Shown here in pieces: positions 27,050 through 35,685 of a DNA stretch of 64,000 nucleotides. A model generated the notes under the pieces. That model made no database searches, was not told the DNA's origin, and saw only the letters and a list, made by a program, of their open reading frames with translations. Within the stretch, counting starts at the first letter, position 1. Each line of letters starts with the position of its first letter. The stretch comes from Psychrobacillus psychrodurans (GTDB lineage: Bacteria > Bacillota > Bacilli > Bacillales_A > Planococcaceae). The position numbers and the translations under genes are program-made. Where the stretch lies: positions 1 through 64,000 of the forward strand of contig FOUN01000008.1 of NCBI GenBank assembly GCA_900114885.1, read 5' to 3'.

Positions 27050-28345
27050 TCAGCTCTCCGTTTTCAAGTACTCTACTTTTTTCTGTCCGAGCTCTGGATG
27101 TGCTGCTCTAACTACAGATGGTCTTGCCAAGAATAGAATTACTAATATCAACAAAACGCTTGAAACAATTAAAATACCTTCCGCTGGGAAGACGTCATAT
27201 AAAAATCCAAATAACACCATACCAATTGGCATTAGAGCCATTGCACATGTTTCTATTATCGAGAATACGCGTCCCTTATAATCATCCTCTATCATTTTCT
27301 GCATCATCACCTGTATTGGAGTGTTTGTTATAATCATTGATGCTCCAAAGAAAAACATTAACGCGACATAAAATACAACTATTACTGTATAGGACATATC
27401 TATCAACAACGGTATAGAAACCGCTCCAATAATAACACCCATGAAAACAATGCTCCATTTAGATACTAGAAACGGAAATTTCAATTCCTTACGTGCAGAA
27501 AAATAAATTGACAATAGAAGCATCCCAACTGCAAATGCCCCCTCTGTAAAACCAAAGTGTTGAGCACTAATCTTTAATTTTTCAATGAGGATAAATGAGT
27601 ATCCTACCTGATAGGCACCAAACAAAAAGTTGATGAATAAGGAGATAACAACCATTGTTTTTAAAATAGGTTTTTTCATTAAGTAACGGAAGCCTGCTTT
27701 CATACTCTCTAGCATTGGTTCCTTCGGTTCACCTTCCACTACTTCTTTTCGCTTCGCAAATAAATTAAAGTCCATCGTGGATTCCAAGACTACAGCGATA
27801 ATCGAGGCCGCCATATACATTATTAGAAATACTGGCATAGACACAGCTCCGTAGAGAAGTCCTCCTACCGCCGGGCTACCAATTGCCGCAAACGAAATGG
27901 ACATTTGATTAAGCGACATCGCTTTCTGAATTCGCCCTTCATCTACTAATCCAGTAATAGACGAACTGAAAGTTACCCCAGAAAATAGAGAAGTCAACGA
28001 TAAAATCACGGTCGTACTATAAATCGCAATTAAAGATAAACCCATCGTCATGCTCACAATAAGTAATCCACCAATTGCAATTGTCGTAGCAATTTGCGAT
28101 ACGATGACAATCATTTTACGAGAATATTTATCTGCAGCGTATCCTGCAAACGGCGCAACTAGAGTCCTCGGTAAAATATTACAAATTAAATTTAATGCAA
28201 AACTAGATGCAGATCCTGTTAATTGCAAAATGTAAAAGCTGATTGCAAACGAATACACCTGTGCACCAAAAGTGGAAACTAACTTACTGATAGTAAACGT
28301 CCACAAGTGATATGTGGCTTTTTTAAGCTTTAATACTTCTTCCAT
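27050..28345 (-). CDS. MFS transporter (macrolide-efflux-like)
   Basis: A 431-residue twelve-helix MFS protein with motif A-like AGYAADKYSRKMIVI, typical of the MFS_3/MefA-like group, where the usual RG of motif A is replaced. It is divergent from the XRE-TPR regulator gene and shares a regulatory region with two identical dyads, so the regulator probably controls it. Substrate unknown. Confidence 0.87.
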   Translation of the reverse strand: MEEVLKLKKATYHLWTFTISKLVSTFGAQVYSFAISFYILQLTGSASSFALNLICNILPRTLVAPFAGYAADKYSRKMIVIVSQIATTIAIGGLLIVSMTMGLSLIAIYSTTVILSLTSLFSGVTFSSSITGLVDEGRIQKAMSLNQMSISFAAIGSPAVGGLLYGAVSMPVFLIMYMAASIIAVVLESTMDFNLFAKRKEVVEGEPKEPMLESMKAGFRYLMKKPILKTMVVISLFINFLFGAYQVGYSFILIEKLKISAQHFGFTEGAFAVGMLLLSIYFSARKELKFPFLVSKWSIVFMGVIIGAVSIPLLIDMSYTVIVVFYVALMFFFGASMIITNTPIQVMMQKMIEDDYKGRVFSIIETCAMALMPIGMVLFGFLYDVFPAEGILIVSSVLLILVILFLARPSVVRAAHPELGQKKVEYLKTES

Positions 28346-28380
28346 CTTCCCTACCCCTTTGTTTTAAGAATTATTCAAAA

Positions 28381-28397
28381 GTTTAATTTTATTAAAC
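28381..28397. promoter_or_regulatory. operator-like dyad 1 (GTTTAAT-N3-ATTAAAC)
   Basis: A perfect 7-bp inverted repeat with three central bases, near the MFS gene side. On the minus strand TTGAAT-N17-TATTCT could form the MFS promoter just upstream. Confidence 0.65.
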
Positions 28398-28434
28398 AAA
28401 GAATAACATTATTATCCTTTCAATTCAACTAAAA

Positions 28435-28451
28435 GTTTAATATAATTAAAC
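28435..28451. promoter_or_regulatory. operator-like dyad 2 (GTTTAAT-N3-ATTAAAC), overlaps a -10 box
   Basis: The same dyad as at 28381, 54 bp centre to centre, and here extended by AA/TT on either side. It covers TATAAT at 28441-28446, the likely -10 of the regulator gene (TTTCAA 17 bp before). Binding would repress the regulator gene itself. Confidence 0.65.
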
Positions 28452-28469
28452 TTAATAAGAGGTGAAAAG

Positions 28470-29699
28470 ATGTCCACATTAGGCGAACGCATTCGTACAT
28501 TACGTAAACAACAGAAACTGACGCTTGAAAATTTAGCAGGCACAGAGTTAACTAAAGGCATGCTCAGTTTAATAGAAAACAACAAAGCAAATCCTTCTAT
28601 GGAAAGCTTAAACTATATCGCTTCACAGCTTGGTGTTGAATTAACTGAGTTACTGGAAGAAATAAGCGGACAAGAGTTGCGAAATGTAATAGATCAAGCA
28701 GAATTATTACTCAACACAAAGAACTATGAGTTTGCAGATGAAATTGAACAGGTAAAAAATCTAATAGAACCATATATACCAAAACTAACTCAGGGATATG
28801 AGGCAACGCGATTACTCGACATTTACGGAAGATGCTTAGCTTATTCTTCTCCTGACGAATCTGTAGCGTTGCTGAAGAAGGTTGCAAGAATGTATGAAGA
28901 CTTGCACTTGATAACTAAAAGCGCTGACATAGGGAGAAATCTTGCAATAATTCCATTTATGAATCATCACTATCAAGTAGCACTGGATGTTTTATTAGAA
29001 GAACGAAAAAAACTGGAAGACAATCCACTTTGGGTTGATCCATTATCACGCATGGATTATGACTATTTAGAAGCAGTACTTTACTTTGCAGTTGGCAAAA
29101 ATGAGGAGGCCATTCAAGTGATGAATGATGCCATTCTCTATTGCAATGAACATAAAATATTTAAACAAATAGATAATCTATTTAGACTAGCATCAGCACA
29201 TGCAATGATGGAAGGAAACATAGAAAGAAAAGATTATTATTTAAAAAAACTGGAAGCCTATAGCGAATTTGCGGATGATGAGGATTCTAAAGCTTTTATA
29301 CATTATGCCAATCTACATTACTTAAATACATACAAAAAAATGTATATAGAAGCAGATGCTTTATACCACAAATACTCTCTTGACCAGGTAAATATAAAGT
29401 TATTTACTCACTACTTCCAACTTGAAAGAGCTAAAACTTTATACGGATTAGGAAGAGTTACTGAGGCATTGGAGAAATTTATCGAGGTGAAAATTCCTGA
29501 CGTCGTCCACCATCCAATCGATTTATCTATTTTCTATGAAAAGGATGCATACATTGCATTATGCTATCTAGAACTAAACCAAGTTGAAAAGGCTGTATTT
29601 GCTGTAAAAGTTGCAATGACCAACATTGAAAAGATGCCAGACACACCATATAAAAAATTTATCCATACTACGCATGAGAAAGTAATGATGCGTTTATAG
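28470..29699 (+). CDS. XRE-type regulator with TPR sensor domain
   Basis: A 409-residue protein. Residues 1-62 form an XRE helix-turn-helix (LGERIRTLRKQQKLTLENLAG...SLIENNKANPSMESLNYIASQLGV). The rest is helical and shows TPR-like repeats (DYDYLEAVLYFAVGKNEEAIQVMNDAI; LERAKTLYGLGRVTEALEKFIEV). The layout is that of RRNPP regulators, but no signal peptide gene follows: the next short frame encodes only eight residues. Divergent from an MFS transporter. AGAGGTGA precedes the ATG. Confidence 0.87.
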   Translation: MSTLGERIRTLRKQQKLTLENLAGTELTKGMLSLIENNKANPSMESLNYIASQLGVELTELLEEISGQELRNVIDQAELLLNTKNYEFADEIEQVKNLIEPYIPKLTQGYEATRLLDIYGRCLAYSSPDESVALLKKVARMYEDLHLITKSADIGRNLAIIPFMNHHYQVALDVLLEERKKLEDNPLWVDPLSRMDYDYLEAVLYFAVGKNEEAIQVMNDAILYCNEHKIFKQIDNLFRLASAHAMMEGNIERKDYYLKKLEAYSEFADDEDSKAFIHYANLHYLNTYKKMYIEADALYHKYSLDQVNIKLFTHYFQLERAKTLYGLGRVTEALEKFIEVKIPDVVHHPIDLSIFYEKDAYIALCYLELNQVEKAVFAVKVAMTNIEKMPDTPYKKFIHTTHEKVMMRL

Positions 29700-29794
29700 G
29701 GGGATCAGATTATTGATGAAAGAAAAGAGGATGGGACAGAAGTAGAAATTATATTGGATAAGGAGAGGCTTTACTAAATAATGGATATTTAATA

Positions 29795-29875
29795 AAATGA
29801 TTGGAATGGAGGGGCGACTCCTGAGACTACAGGCTCAGGCCACGCCCGTGGAAAGCGTCCCTGGAATGGAAATCA
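29795..29875 (+). repeat. dispersed repeat, family 2, copy 2
   Basis: GGAGGGGCGACTCCTGAGAC, ACTACAGGCTCAGG and GTGGAAAGCGTCCCTGGAA. Left arm of a large inverted pair with the copy at 29990-30075. Confidence 0.8.
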
Positions 29876-29887
29876 ATTTTGTGCACA

Positions 29888-29932
29888 GCAAAAAAACAGC
29901 ATTTTTCTCTATGAGAAAAATGCTGTTTCGGG
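29888..29932. terminator. long perfect hairpin between two repeat copies
   Basis: AACAGCATTTTTCTC and GAGAAAAATGCTGTT make a 15-bp stem with a TAT loop, flanked by A- and T-rich bases. It could end transcription on either strand; it is at the centre of the inverted repeat pair. Confidence 0.6.
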
Positions 29933-29989
29933 GTTCTGTCCAAGCCTCTTATTTTTATATATACTTCGTAGCCGTTGTTTTTCGTTACG

Positions 29990-30075
29990 GCGGACGCTTT
30001 CCTGGGGGCACGGGTCGAGCCTGTAGTCTCTCCCACGCGCTTGTCCCCTAGGAGTCGCCGCCTTCACTCCAAACA
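29990..30075 (-). repeat. dispersed repeat, family 2, copy 3 (reverse)
   Basis: On the minus strand it reads GGCGGCGACTCCTAGGGGA, GAGACTACAGGCTCG and AGGAAAGCGTCCGCCG, the same order as the copy at 29795. The two copies face each other with about 115 bp between them. Confidence 0.8.
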
Positions 30076-30173
30076 ACTAATATCTCTTCTATATCAAGTA
30101 ACCCCTGCATAATTTCAAGTTTAAAAAAGGACAGCTTCTGTTAAAATTTAAGCATCCTACTACCAAATTCTAA

Positions 30174-30305
30174 ATGAAAGAACTTATTCGTCAGGAGGCG
30201 ATTTTTATCGACGGCACAAAAAAAGAAGCGAACACCAATAAATTCACGTTTGTCTGGAAGAAGTCCGTTAAAGGCATCATTCCATCCTTATTGGTGAGAG
30301 GGTAA
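30174..30305 (+). pseudogene. IS1182-family transposase remnant
   Basis: A 43-codon frame includes EAIFIDGTKKEANTNKFTF and VWKKSVKG, which is the highly conserved DDE-region signature of IS1182-type transposases (FIDGTK.EANAN.YTFVWKK). A full transposase has about 450-550 residues; nothing before or after fits, so this is a relic. No terminal inverted repeats were identified. Confidence 0.75.
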
Positions 30306-30467
30306 ATCCTTGCCTCCATATTTCCAAAATAAAGTGAAAAACGTGAAATTAAGTTACTGATTTCACGTTTTTCAAGTTCATAGACTAATTTTGTCCTAGC
30401 CACTTTTATTATTTGGACCTCATACTAAAAAAATTGTTTTCAAAAAGGCGTAAGAAATTGTACAAAA

Positions 30468-32027
30468 TTAATAATGATAAGTACGGTAGTTGTCCAGCCA
30501 ATCCATAAACTTCACCCATGCAACTTCAAAATCTGGTTGAATACAGGATACCTGCAGTAGATTCTTTGCGATTAAGTAATCGCTTTTATAGTGAAGATCG
30601 AATCCGGACATTCTTGCGTCCTCTGCTAGGTGTGGAAAATTATCCTCTTTCCATGTAAATATCATCGGATAGTGATTATCTGAAAGTAATTCAATCCCAT
30701 GCTTGTACACTTCATCTTCGATAAATTGCATGCGACTATGCAATAAATTGTACCTCATTCCATTTTCATAGGCCTTTAACGCAACTTCTAAACTATGTAC
30801 AAACTGAGAAGGCATCGTAAAAGGTGTCGCATTATTCACGCTCAGTCCCAGATCTAAATACGAAGGAATATCACTGCTCGATGTTATCTCGGTGTTTGCA
30901 AATACAAAAGCTAAACCGCTCATTGTTCCAATGGCTTTACCGCTTACACCTGTTGCGAGATATACTCCTTCCAAGTTAAATGGAAGTGCCCCAAATGAAC
31001 TTACACAATCCATACAAAGCAATATATTATAACGGGTACATAATACCTTCATTTCTTCCAGGCTATTTAACATACCAGTAGATGTTTCGCCATGAACCAT
31101 TAAAAGCCAACTATAAGCACCTGTGGCAAGCTTTTCTTCTATTAACATTAGATTATGTGGGCTTCCCCATTCAAAAGACGCCACATCAAAAGATAAACGC
31201 CAACGTTCCGCTTGTTTTTCCAACCGGTCACCAAAGGCACCATTTTTAACGATTAAGCCCTTCTCTCCTAACACATGTATCTGTGCAATCATCGCCTCAT
31301 TTGCAAGCGTACCACTACCTAACAACAAATGGGCATACTTGGCTCCACTCATTGACAGTAGGTTTTTCTTCACTCTTTCTAGCATGACCTTAAACTCATG
31401 TGTTCGATGTGATATAGGCCTAACTGTAAATGCTTGCTGAATTGCTTCAGACTGCTGTACAGGTCCCGGGTAAAAAGAATATCTTTTTTGTTTAAATCGA
31501 GCAGCAACAGAAAGCTCAAACCGATCCCTTGTTAATACCATCGGAATATACTTTGCTTCCTCCGTTCCTACAGGGTCTGCAAACGGTTCAAAGCCAAGCT
31601 GATTATATAGTTTCTGTTCTCTTACCGTACCAGATATTACCGCTGCTCCATATCCATTTTCATAAGCATAATCGGATAGAGCACGTGCAAGGTAATAAAA
31701 CACTCGCCCATTTCGATGTGCTTTATCCACCGCCAGCAATCGTACTTCACATAACTGTCCGTTTAATGCATCCTTTGGCAGAAATTCCTCCACTGAACCA
31801 AGCTTTAAATCTAAAGAAAAGGGACGGGTAGCTTTAAATGCCACCATCCCTGCTAGCTCCTGATCCTTTAGTACAATAACATATACGTTTTCATGATGGA
31901 ACGCATCGACCCGCATTCCACTAGGATCGGGCTCATGTTGAGGTATCTCCTCCACAAACGTTTCATAATTCAGTCGTGCAATCGCTTCAAACTCTTTTTC
32001 TGTACGTGCAATTTTACACCAATACAT
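30468..32027 (-). CDS. fusion: GNAT N-acyltransferase domain + class V aminotransferase
   Basis: A 519-residue two-domain protein. Residues 1-170 form a GNAT-like domain that resembles N-acyl amino acid synthases and autoinducer-synthase-like proteins (LNYETFVEEIPQHEPDPSG, CEVRLLAVDKAHRNGR, YNQLGFEPF). Residues 185-519 are a class V aminotransferase: YPGPV, GSGTLANEAM, HGETSTG, D340 in LLCMDCVSSFG and the PLP lysine K364 in GVSGKAIG. The closest well-known relatives are alanine-glyoxylate and phosphonate-pyruvate transaminases. It is the last gene of an ABC exporter operon, 15 bp after a permease. I infer that it makes a small molecule exported by its neighbours; substrate unknown. Confidence 0.85.
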   Translation of the reverse strand: MYWCKIARTEKEFEAIARLNYETFVEEIPQHEPDPSGMRVDAFHHENVYVIVLKDQELAGMVAFKATRPFSLDLKLGSVEEFLPKDALNGQLCEVRLLAVDKAHRNGRVFYYLARALSDYAYENGYGAAVISGTVREQKLYNQLGFEPFADPVGTEEAKYIPMVLTRDRFELSVAARFKQKRYSFYPGPVQQSEAIQQAFTVRPISHRTHEFKVMLERVKKNLLSMSGAKYAHLLLGSGTLANEAMIAQIHVLGEKGLIVKNGAFGDRLEKQAERWRLSFDVASFEWGSPHNLMLIEEKLATGAYSWLLMVHGETSTGMLNSLEEMKVLCTRYNILLCMDCVSSFGALPFNLEGVYLATGVSGKAIGTMSGLAFVFANTEITSSSDIPSYLDLGLSVNNATPFTMPSQFVHSLEVALKAYENGMRYNLLHSRMQFIEDEVYKHGIELLSDNHYPMIFTWKEDNFPHLAEDARMSGFDLHYKSDYLIAKNLLQVSCIQPDFEVAWVKFMDWLDNYRTYHY

Positions 32028-32042
32028 CCCTATCTCCCCTAT

Positions 32043-33152
32043 CTATTCGCTGGAATGATAGCGTTCCGTTCTTTTTTCCAATAAAGTAATCCCTACCACT
32101 AATAGTACTACTGCAATACCTACCATCATACTAACATACGTCCAAACACTACTTAAAGTTCCCTCGTATACCGTTACTCGTTTCATAGACTCCATTGCAT
32201 AATAAATAGGAGAAATCCATTTCATCGCAAGTAACCCTTCTGACTGAACTATTTCTAGAGGCCAGTACGCCCCACCAATCATTGCAAAGGCTACTGCTAC
32301 AAGTGAAATAATAATACTGCTCTGACTTACTGTTTTCACTAAAGAAATAACAAAAACAGAAAACGCCATTACAAGCAATACATAGAAAGCAGCAATGATT
32401 ATTACTTTCCAAAAACCATCGTACATATTGGTCCCTAACACATAGCGGAAAACGAACAGGACTAACAGCATTTGAACAAACCCAATAATATAGCTAAATG
32501 AAAGATGACCAAAGTATAATTGGAATCTACTAATCGATGCTAGTTTCAATCTGTTCCATACACCTGTGCGCTTATCATCCAATATAAATTGAACATTAAT
32601 AGACACCGTATAAAAAACAAAAAATAACATAAAACCAAACAAGCTTTGAAGAGCATTATCGTAACGGAAAACCTCTGACTCATCCATTGCCTCTGTTTGT
32701 AGGAGGAATGCTTGTTTTTCTTGCAGACTCACTTCTAAATCAGACCATGCACTCTCTCCACCTGCCAAGATTACTTGTTGCTTAAAACTTGCATCGCTAT
32801 AAGCCGATTCAACTATAAGAGTTAGATTTCTCACACTATCTGAATCTGAGGCAGAAAAAATGGTGTAGGATGCTTCTTTCAACACAATTCCGATCATTCG
32901 AATATCTTCTTTTGCTTTTTGTTTTAACTCCTCTTCTGTAGTCTCTTTAAGGGAATATCCTCCCTCTTCTTTTAGTCTTTCTAGTACGGCAATACTCAGC
33001 TCAGAGTCATCCACTGCTACTGATACACTCATCTTCCCATTGCTAGTGCCACCTACCAAATATGCCATCACCAAGGTCATTACCGTCATCATAATTAAAA
33101 CGGTAGGCTTACGTATTAAGTTTTGAAATCTAGCAATCCATATTCCCGTCAT
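32043..33152 (-). CDS. ABC-2 type transporter permease
   Basis: A 369-residue ABC-2 permease: one N-terminal helix (KPTVLIMMTVMTLVMAYLVGG), a large outside domain (about 45-170) and a C-terminal bundle of five or six helices. Its ATG overlaps the stop of the preceding permease gene by four bases (ATGA), with AGAGGTG before it; the longer frame to 33239 is not needed. It forms a heterodimer with the other permease, by analogy with two-permease ABC-2 exporters. Confidence 0.88.
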   Translation of the reverse strand: MTGIWIARFQNLIRKPTVLIMMTVMTLVMAYLVGGTSNGKMSVSVAVDDSELSIAVLERLKEEGGYSLKETTEEELKQKAKEDIRMIGIVLKEASYTIFSASDSDSVRNLTLIVESAYSDASFKQQVILAGGESAWSDLEVSLQEKQAFLLQTEAMDESEVFRYDNALQSLFGFMLFFVFYTVSINVQFILDDKRTGVWNRLKLASISRFQLYFGHLSFSYIIGFVQMLLVLFVFRYVLGTNMYDGFWKVIIIAAFYVLLVMAFSVFVISLVKTVSQSSIIISLVAVAFAMIGGAYWPLEIVQSEGLLAMKWISPIYYAMESMKRVTVYEGTLSSVWTYVSMMVGIAVVLLVVGITLLEKRTERYHSSE

Positions 33153-34423
33153 TCTGTTACACCTCTTCTCGGAAAGAAAACAATGGAAAGTAATACGCAC
33201 ACAACGACCAGTAAATATATAGCAAACATAAATGGCCAAATAACTGATAAATCTTGACCTTTTTGTATAGATAGTATCGCGGACATCGTTGCACCATTGG
33301 GAGTTAAATCTCCAATTTTCCCAAGTATTTCTGAGATGTCTCGAATGTTAAAGAAAGATCCACCTAGGAAAGAAAATACTGTAATGAATATCCCGTTGAA
33401 TACATTTGCAATACCTTCTGTTTTTGTTCGAAACTGGAGGGTTGTCATTAAAGCTGATAATGCACCAACAAATACACTATAACTAATAACAATAACCGTC
33501 ATTCCTTCTAAACTGATCCATTCTATTCCTAATACAAACATACCAAATAAGAGCATAATAGCTTGTTGGATAAAGGCTACAAGAGTTCCTGTGAAGAAAA
33601 TCGAAAGTGTGTATAAAATAGGAGAGACTCCAGCCAATAAAATACGGTCATATACTTTCCACTGCACTTCCTGCAGAGCAAAGCCTGCTAGAAAAGCAGG
33701 AATATATAACGCAAACATCACTAGCATCCCAACCGTGTAGTAAATAGATGCAGGAATCTTCCGCTCATTAGACTCTAAAACCTGTTCTATTTTCTCAACA
33801 CTATTGACACTACTCATTACTTTCTCGGGTGATAAACCTACATCTAAAAGGGCCGCTGATTGCGTATATCCACTTTTCCAATCAGCTAGTACTGATTCGA
33901 TTATGGAAGCACGAATGTCATTATCTTGGTTTAAGTATAAGGATAGTTCTGCAAAGTCAGCGTTGTTAAAGTACACCGATTTAATATAATTCAGTCGGAA
34001 ATTAGATGGAATACTTAAAATGCCATCTATGTTTTTATCCTGCCGAGTGACCTTTAAATCGACTGTCTGTTTATAGTCCGTTGCAATATATTTTTTCATT
34101 TCATCTGAGGTCAAAATGGTGTTTTTCAACAATTCGACTGGATCACTATTTTTAAACTGACTAAGCAAAGCATCCATAGGTGGTCCTGTAACTCCCTCTT
34201 GTTCTAGAAAGAGTTTAATTGCTTCTTCCTCTTGAACCCAGGATGAATCATCTACTATAAGTAAATTTGCTTGAATAGCCACTTCTTCTCCACCATCCAT
34301 CATACTTCCTAATGCATTTGAAAGAATGGTTATTAAAACGAGTGGCATAACTAACAAAATAATCAACGGTTGCTTATTTCGTATAAGCATTTTCATTTGT
34401 TTTATAATTAAACTAAACAGCAT
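33149..34423 (-). CDS. ABC-2 type transporter permease
   Basis: A 424-residue ABC-2 permease with the same layout: N-terminal helix (QPLIILLVMPLVLITILSNALG), a big extracellular domain (about 45-225) and C-terminal helices ending in a conserved FFPRRG. Such permeases export lipids, peptides or drugs. It lies between the ATPase gene (17 bp upstream) and the second permease. Confidence 0.88.
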   Translation of the reverse strand: MLFSLIIKQMKMLIRNKQPLIILLVMPLVLITILSNALGSMMDGGEEVAIQANLLIVDDSSWVQEEEAIKLFLEQEGVTGPPMDALLSQFKNSDPVELLKNTILTSDEMKKYIATDYKQTVDLKVTRQDKNIDGILSIPSNFRLNYIKSVYFNNADFAELSLYLNQDNDIRASIIESVLADWKSGYTQSAALLDVGLSPEKVMSSVNSVEKIEQVLESNERKIPASIYYTVGMLVMFALYIPAFLAGFALQEVQWKVYDRILLAGVSPILYTLSIFFTGTLVAFIQQAIMLLFGMFVLGIEWISLEGMTVIVISYSVFVGALSALMTTLQFRTKTEGIANVFNGIFITVFSFLGGSFFNIRDISEILGKIGDLTPNGATMSAILSIQKGQDLSVIWPFMFAIYLLVVVCVLLSIVFFPRRGVTE

Positions 34424-34440
34424 GACTCAGGTCTCCTCTC

Positions 34441-35370
34441 TTAATCTCTCAGTGCTTTTCCAGTCAAATGCAAAAACACATCTTCCAGAGATGGCACTTT
34501 GACAATCGCAGAGGTTATCACTACATTATTTGCAGCAGCAATCGCAAAAATAGTAGCTAATGGCTCTTCACTTTTGGACATTGAAATCGTTAGTATCTTT
34601 TCTTCTATTCGGAGGGTTGCTTTTGGAAAGCGTTCACCTAGAGCCTTTTCAAAATTTGCAGTAAATAAGTCCGCTTTCAACTCAATGGTTTGGTTATCTG
34701 AGACCAGCTCTTTAAGCTCCTCTTTTGTACCATAAGCAATTATTCTGCCCTGATCCATAATATAAATTTTGTCACATAGCATTTCTACTTCTTCCATGTA
34801 GTGACTAGTATATAAAAGTGTCATTCCCTCTTCTACAAACTGTTTAACTGTTTCTAAAATATACGTCCTAGATTGAGGATCAATCCCGACAGTGGGTTCA
34901 TCCATAATTAGCATTGAAGGTTTGTGTAAAAGAGCCGCCCCAATGTTTAAACGTCTTTTCATACCACCTGAAAAGGTTTTAACTATATCCTTTTGTCTAT
35001 CAGACAATCCAATTTTTTTTAGGACTTCTGTTATCCGTGTTTCTAAAAGTTCCCCTTTCAACCCATATATTCTACCGAAAAAAGCCAAGTTTTCTCTAGC
35101 AGAAAGCTCAGGATATAGGGCAATTTCTTGAGGAACTACCCCCAATGTTTTACGCAATGGCTCAGGATTTTTTGAAATGGACTTATCATTCCATAGAACA
35201 TCTCCACTTGTTGGTATGACTAAAGAGGACAACATAGAAATAGTCGTCGATTTCCCTGCACCATTTGGCCCTAATAGTCCAACTGATTCCCCCGCCAATA
35301 GTTCCATGTTAATTTCTCTTACAACTTCCTTTGTTTTAAACTTTTTGGAAAGACTTATTGCTTGTAGCAT
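34441..35370 (-). CDS. ABC transporter ATP-binding protein
   Basis: A 309-residue ATPase of the CcmA/drug-exporter group. Walker A is GPNGAGKSTT (about 34-43), the signature is FSGGMKRRLNIGAALLHKP, Walker B LIMDEPTVGID, and the switch histidine is in YTSHYMEE. A C-terminal domain of about 90 residues follows, typical of the DrrA-like group. First gene of the four-gene operon; AAGGAG precedes the ATG. Confidence 0.92.
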   Translation of the reverse strand: MLQAISLSKKFKTKEVVREINMELLAGESVGLLGPNGAGKSTTISMLSSLVIPTSGDVLWNDKSISKNPEPLRKTLGVVPQEIALYPELSARENLAFFGRIYGLKGELLETRITEVLKKIGLSDRQKDIVKTFSGGMKRRLNIGAALLHKPSMLIMDEPTVGIDPQSRTYILETVKQFVEEGMTLLYTSHYMEEVEMLCDKIYIMDQGRIIAYGTKEELKELVSDNQTIELKADLFTANFEKALGERFPKATLRIEEKILTISMSKSEEPLATIFAIAAANNVVITSAIVKVPSLEDVFLHLTGKALRD

Positions 35371-35498
35371 TCTCCCATCTCCTTACAACCTAGTTAAATC
35401 GATTATAGCAAACTACTACACCATATTATGTAAAAGTTTTTTAAATATTTCGCATTTAGATAGTGTAGTGGCTGGGTTCGAGAATTTATTTTAAACAT

Positions 35499-35522
35499 AA
35501 AAAAACGGGCAAAAGACGCCCG
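35499..35522 (-). terminator. second terminator downstream of tcyP
   Basis: CGGGC and GCCCG stem over seven bases, followed by TTTTTTT on the minus strand. Confidence 0.75.
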
Positions 35523-35554
35523 ACTTTAAAAACAGAATCATAGATATAATGTTG

Positions 35555-35625
35555 ATTGTAGCGAAGGACGGATGCTTTCCGTGAAGGAGGCTCGGTCTCG
35601 CCCGCCGAAAGTGTCCACAGGATTA
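35555..35625 (+). repeat. dispersed repeat, family 2, copy 4 (diverged)
   Basis: GTAGCGAAGGACGGATGCTT, GGAGGCTCGGTCTCGCCCGC and CGAAAGTGTCCACAGGA match the right-hand half of the copy at 13190. It is shorter and more diverged, sitting between two terminators. Confidence 0.6.
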
Positions 35626-35642
35626 CTCTTTCTTTTAAAGCT

Positions 35643-35675
35643 AAAAAAAGCCATCCTTTGAAAGGATAGCTTTTC
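35643..35675 (-). terminator. terminator of tcyP
   Basis: AAAAGC-ATCCTTT pairs with AAAGGAT-GCTTTT, followed by TTTTAG on the minus strand. Confidence 0.8.
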
Positions 35676-35685
35676 TAATAATATT

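Larger units (their letters stand above)
29700..30467. other. 768-bp repeat-rich region without an intact gene
   Basis: Contains two oppositely oriented copies of repeat family 2, a strong hairpin between them, and an IS1182-type transposase fragment (30174-30305). The rest is AT-rich. A 70-codon frame on the minus strand at 30191-30403 is a shadow of the transposase fragment. Confidence 0.7.
35371..35685. other. intergenic region with two terminators and a repeat copy
   Basis: A 315-bp gap between the ABC ATPase gene start and the tcyP end. It holds, from the right, a terminator (35643-35675), a family 2 repeat (35555-35625) and a second terminator (35499-35522), then the presumed promoter of the ABC operon. 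Confidence 0.6.

Noticed and set aside
29700-29760. Signal peptide gene behind the first XRE-TPR regulator
   Set aside because: The only frame with an ATG just downstream codes for eight residues without a hydrophobic leader.
30191-30403. 70-codon frame on the minus strand
   Set aside because: It runs antisense over the IS1182 fragment and has no ribosome site; the plus strand explains the sequence better.
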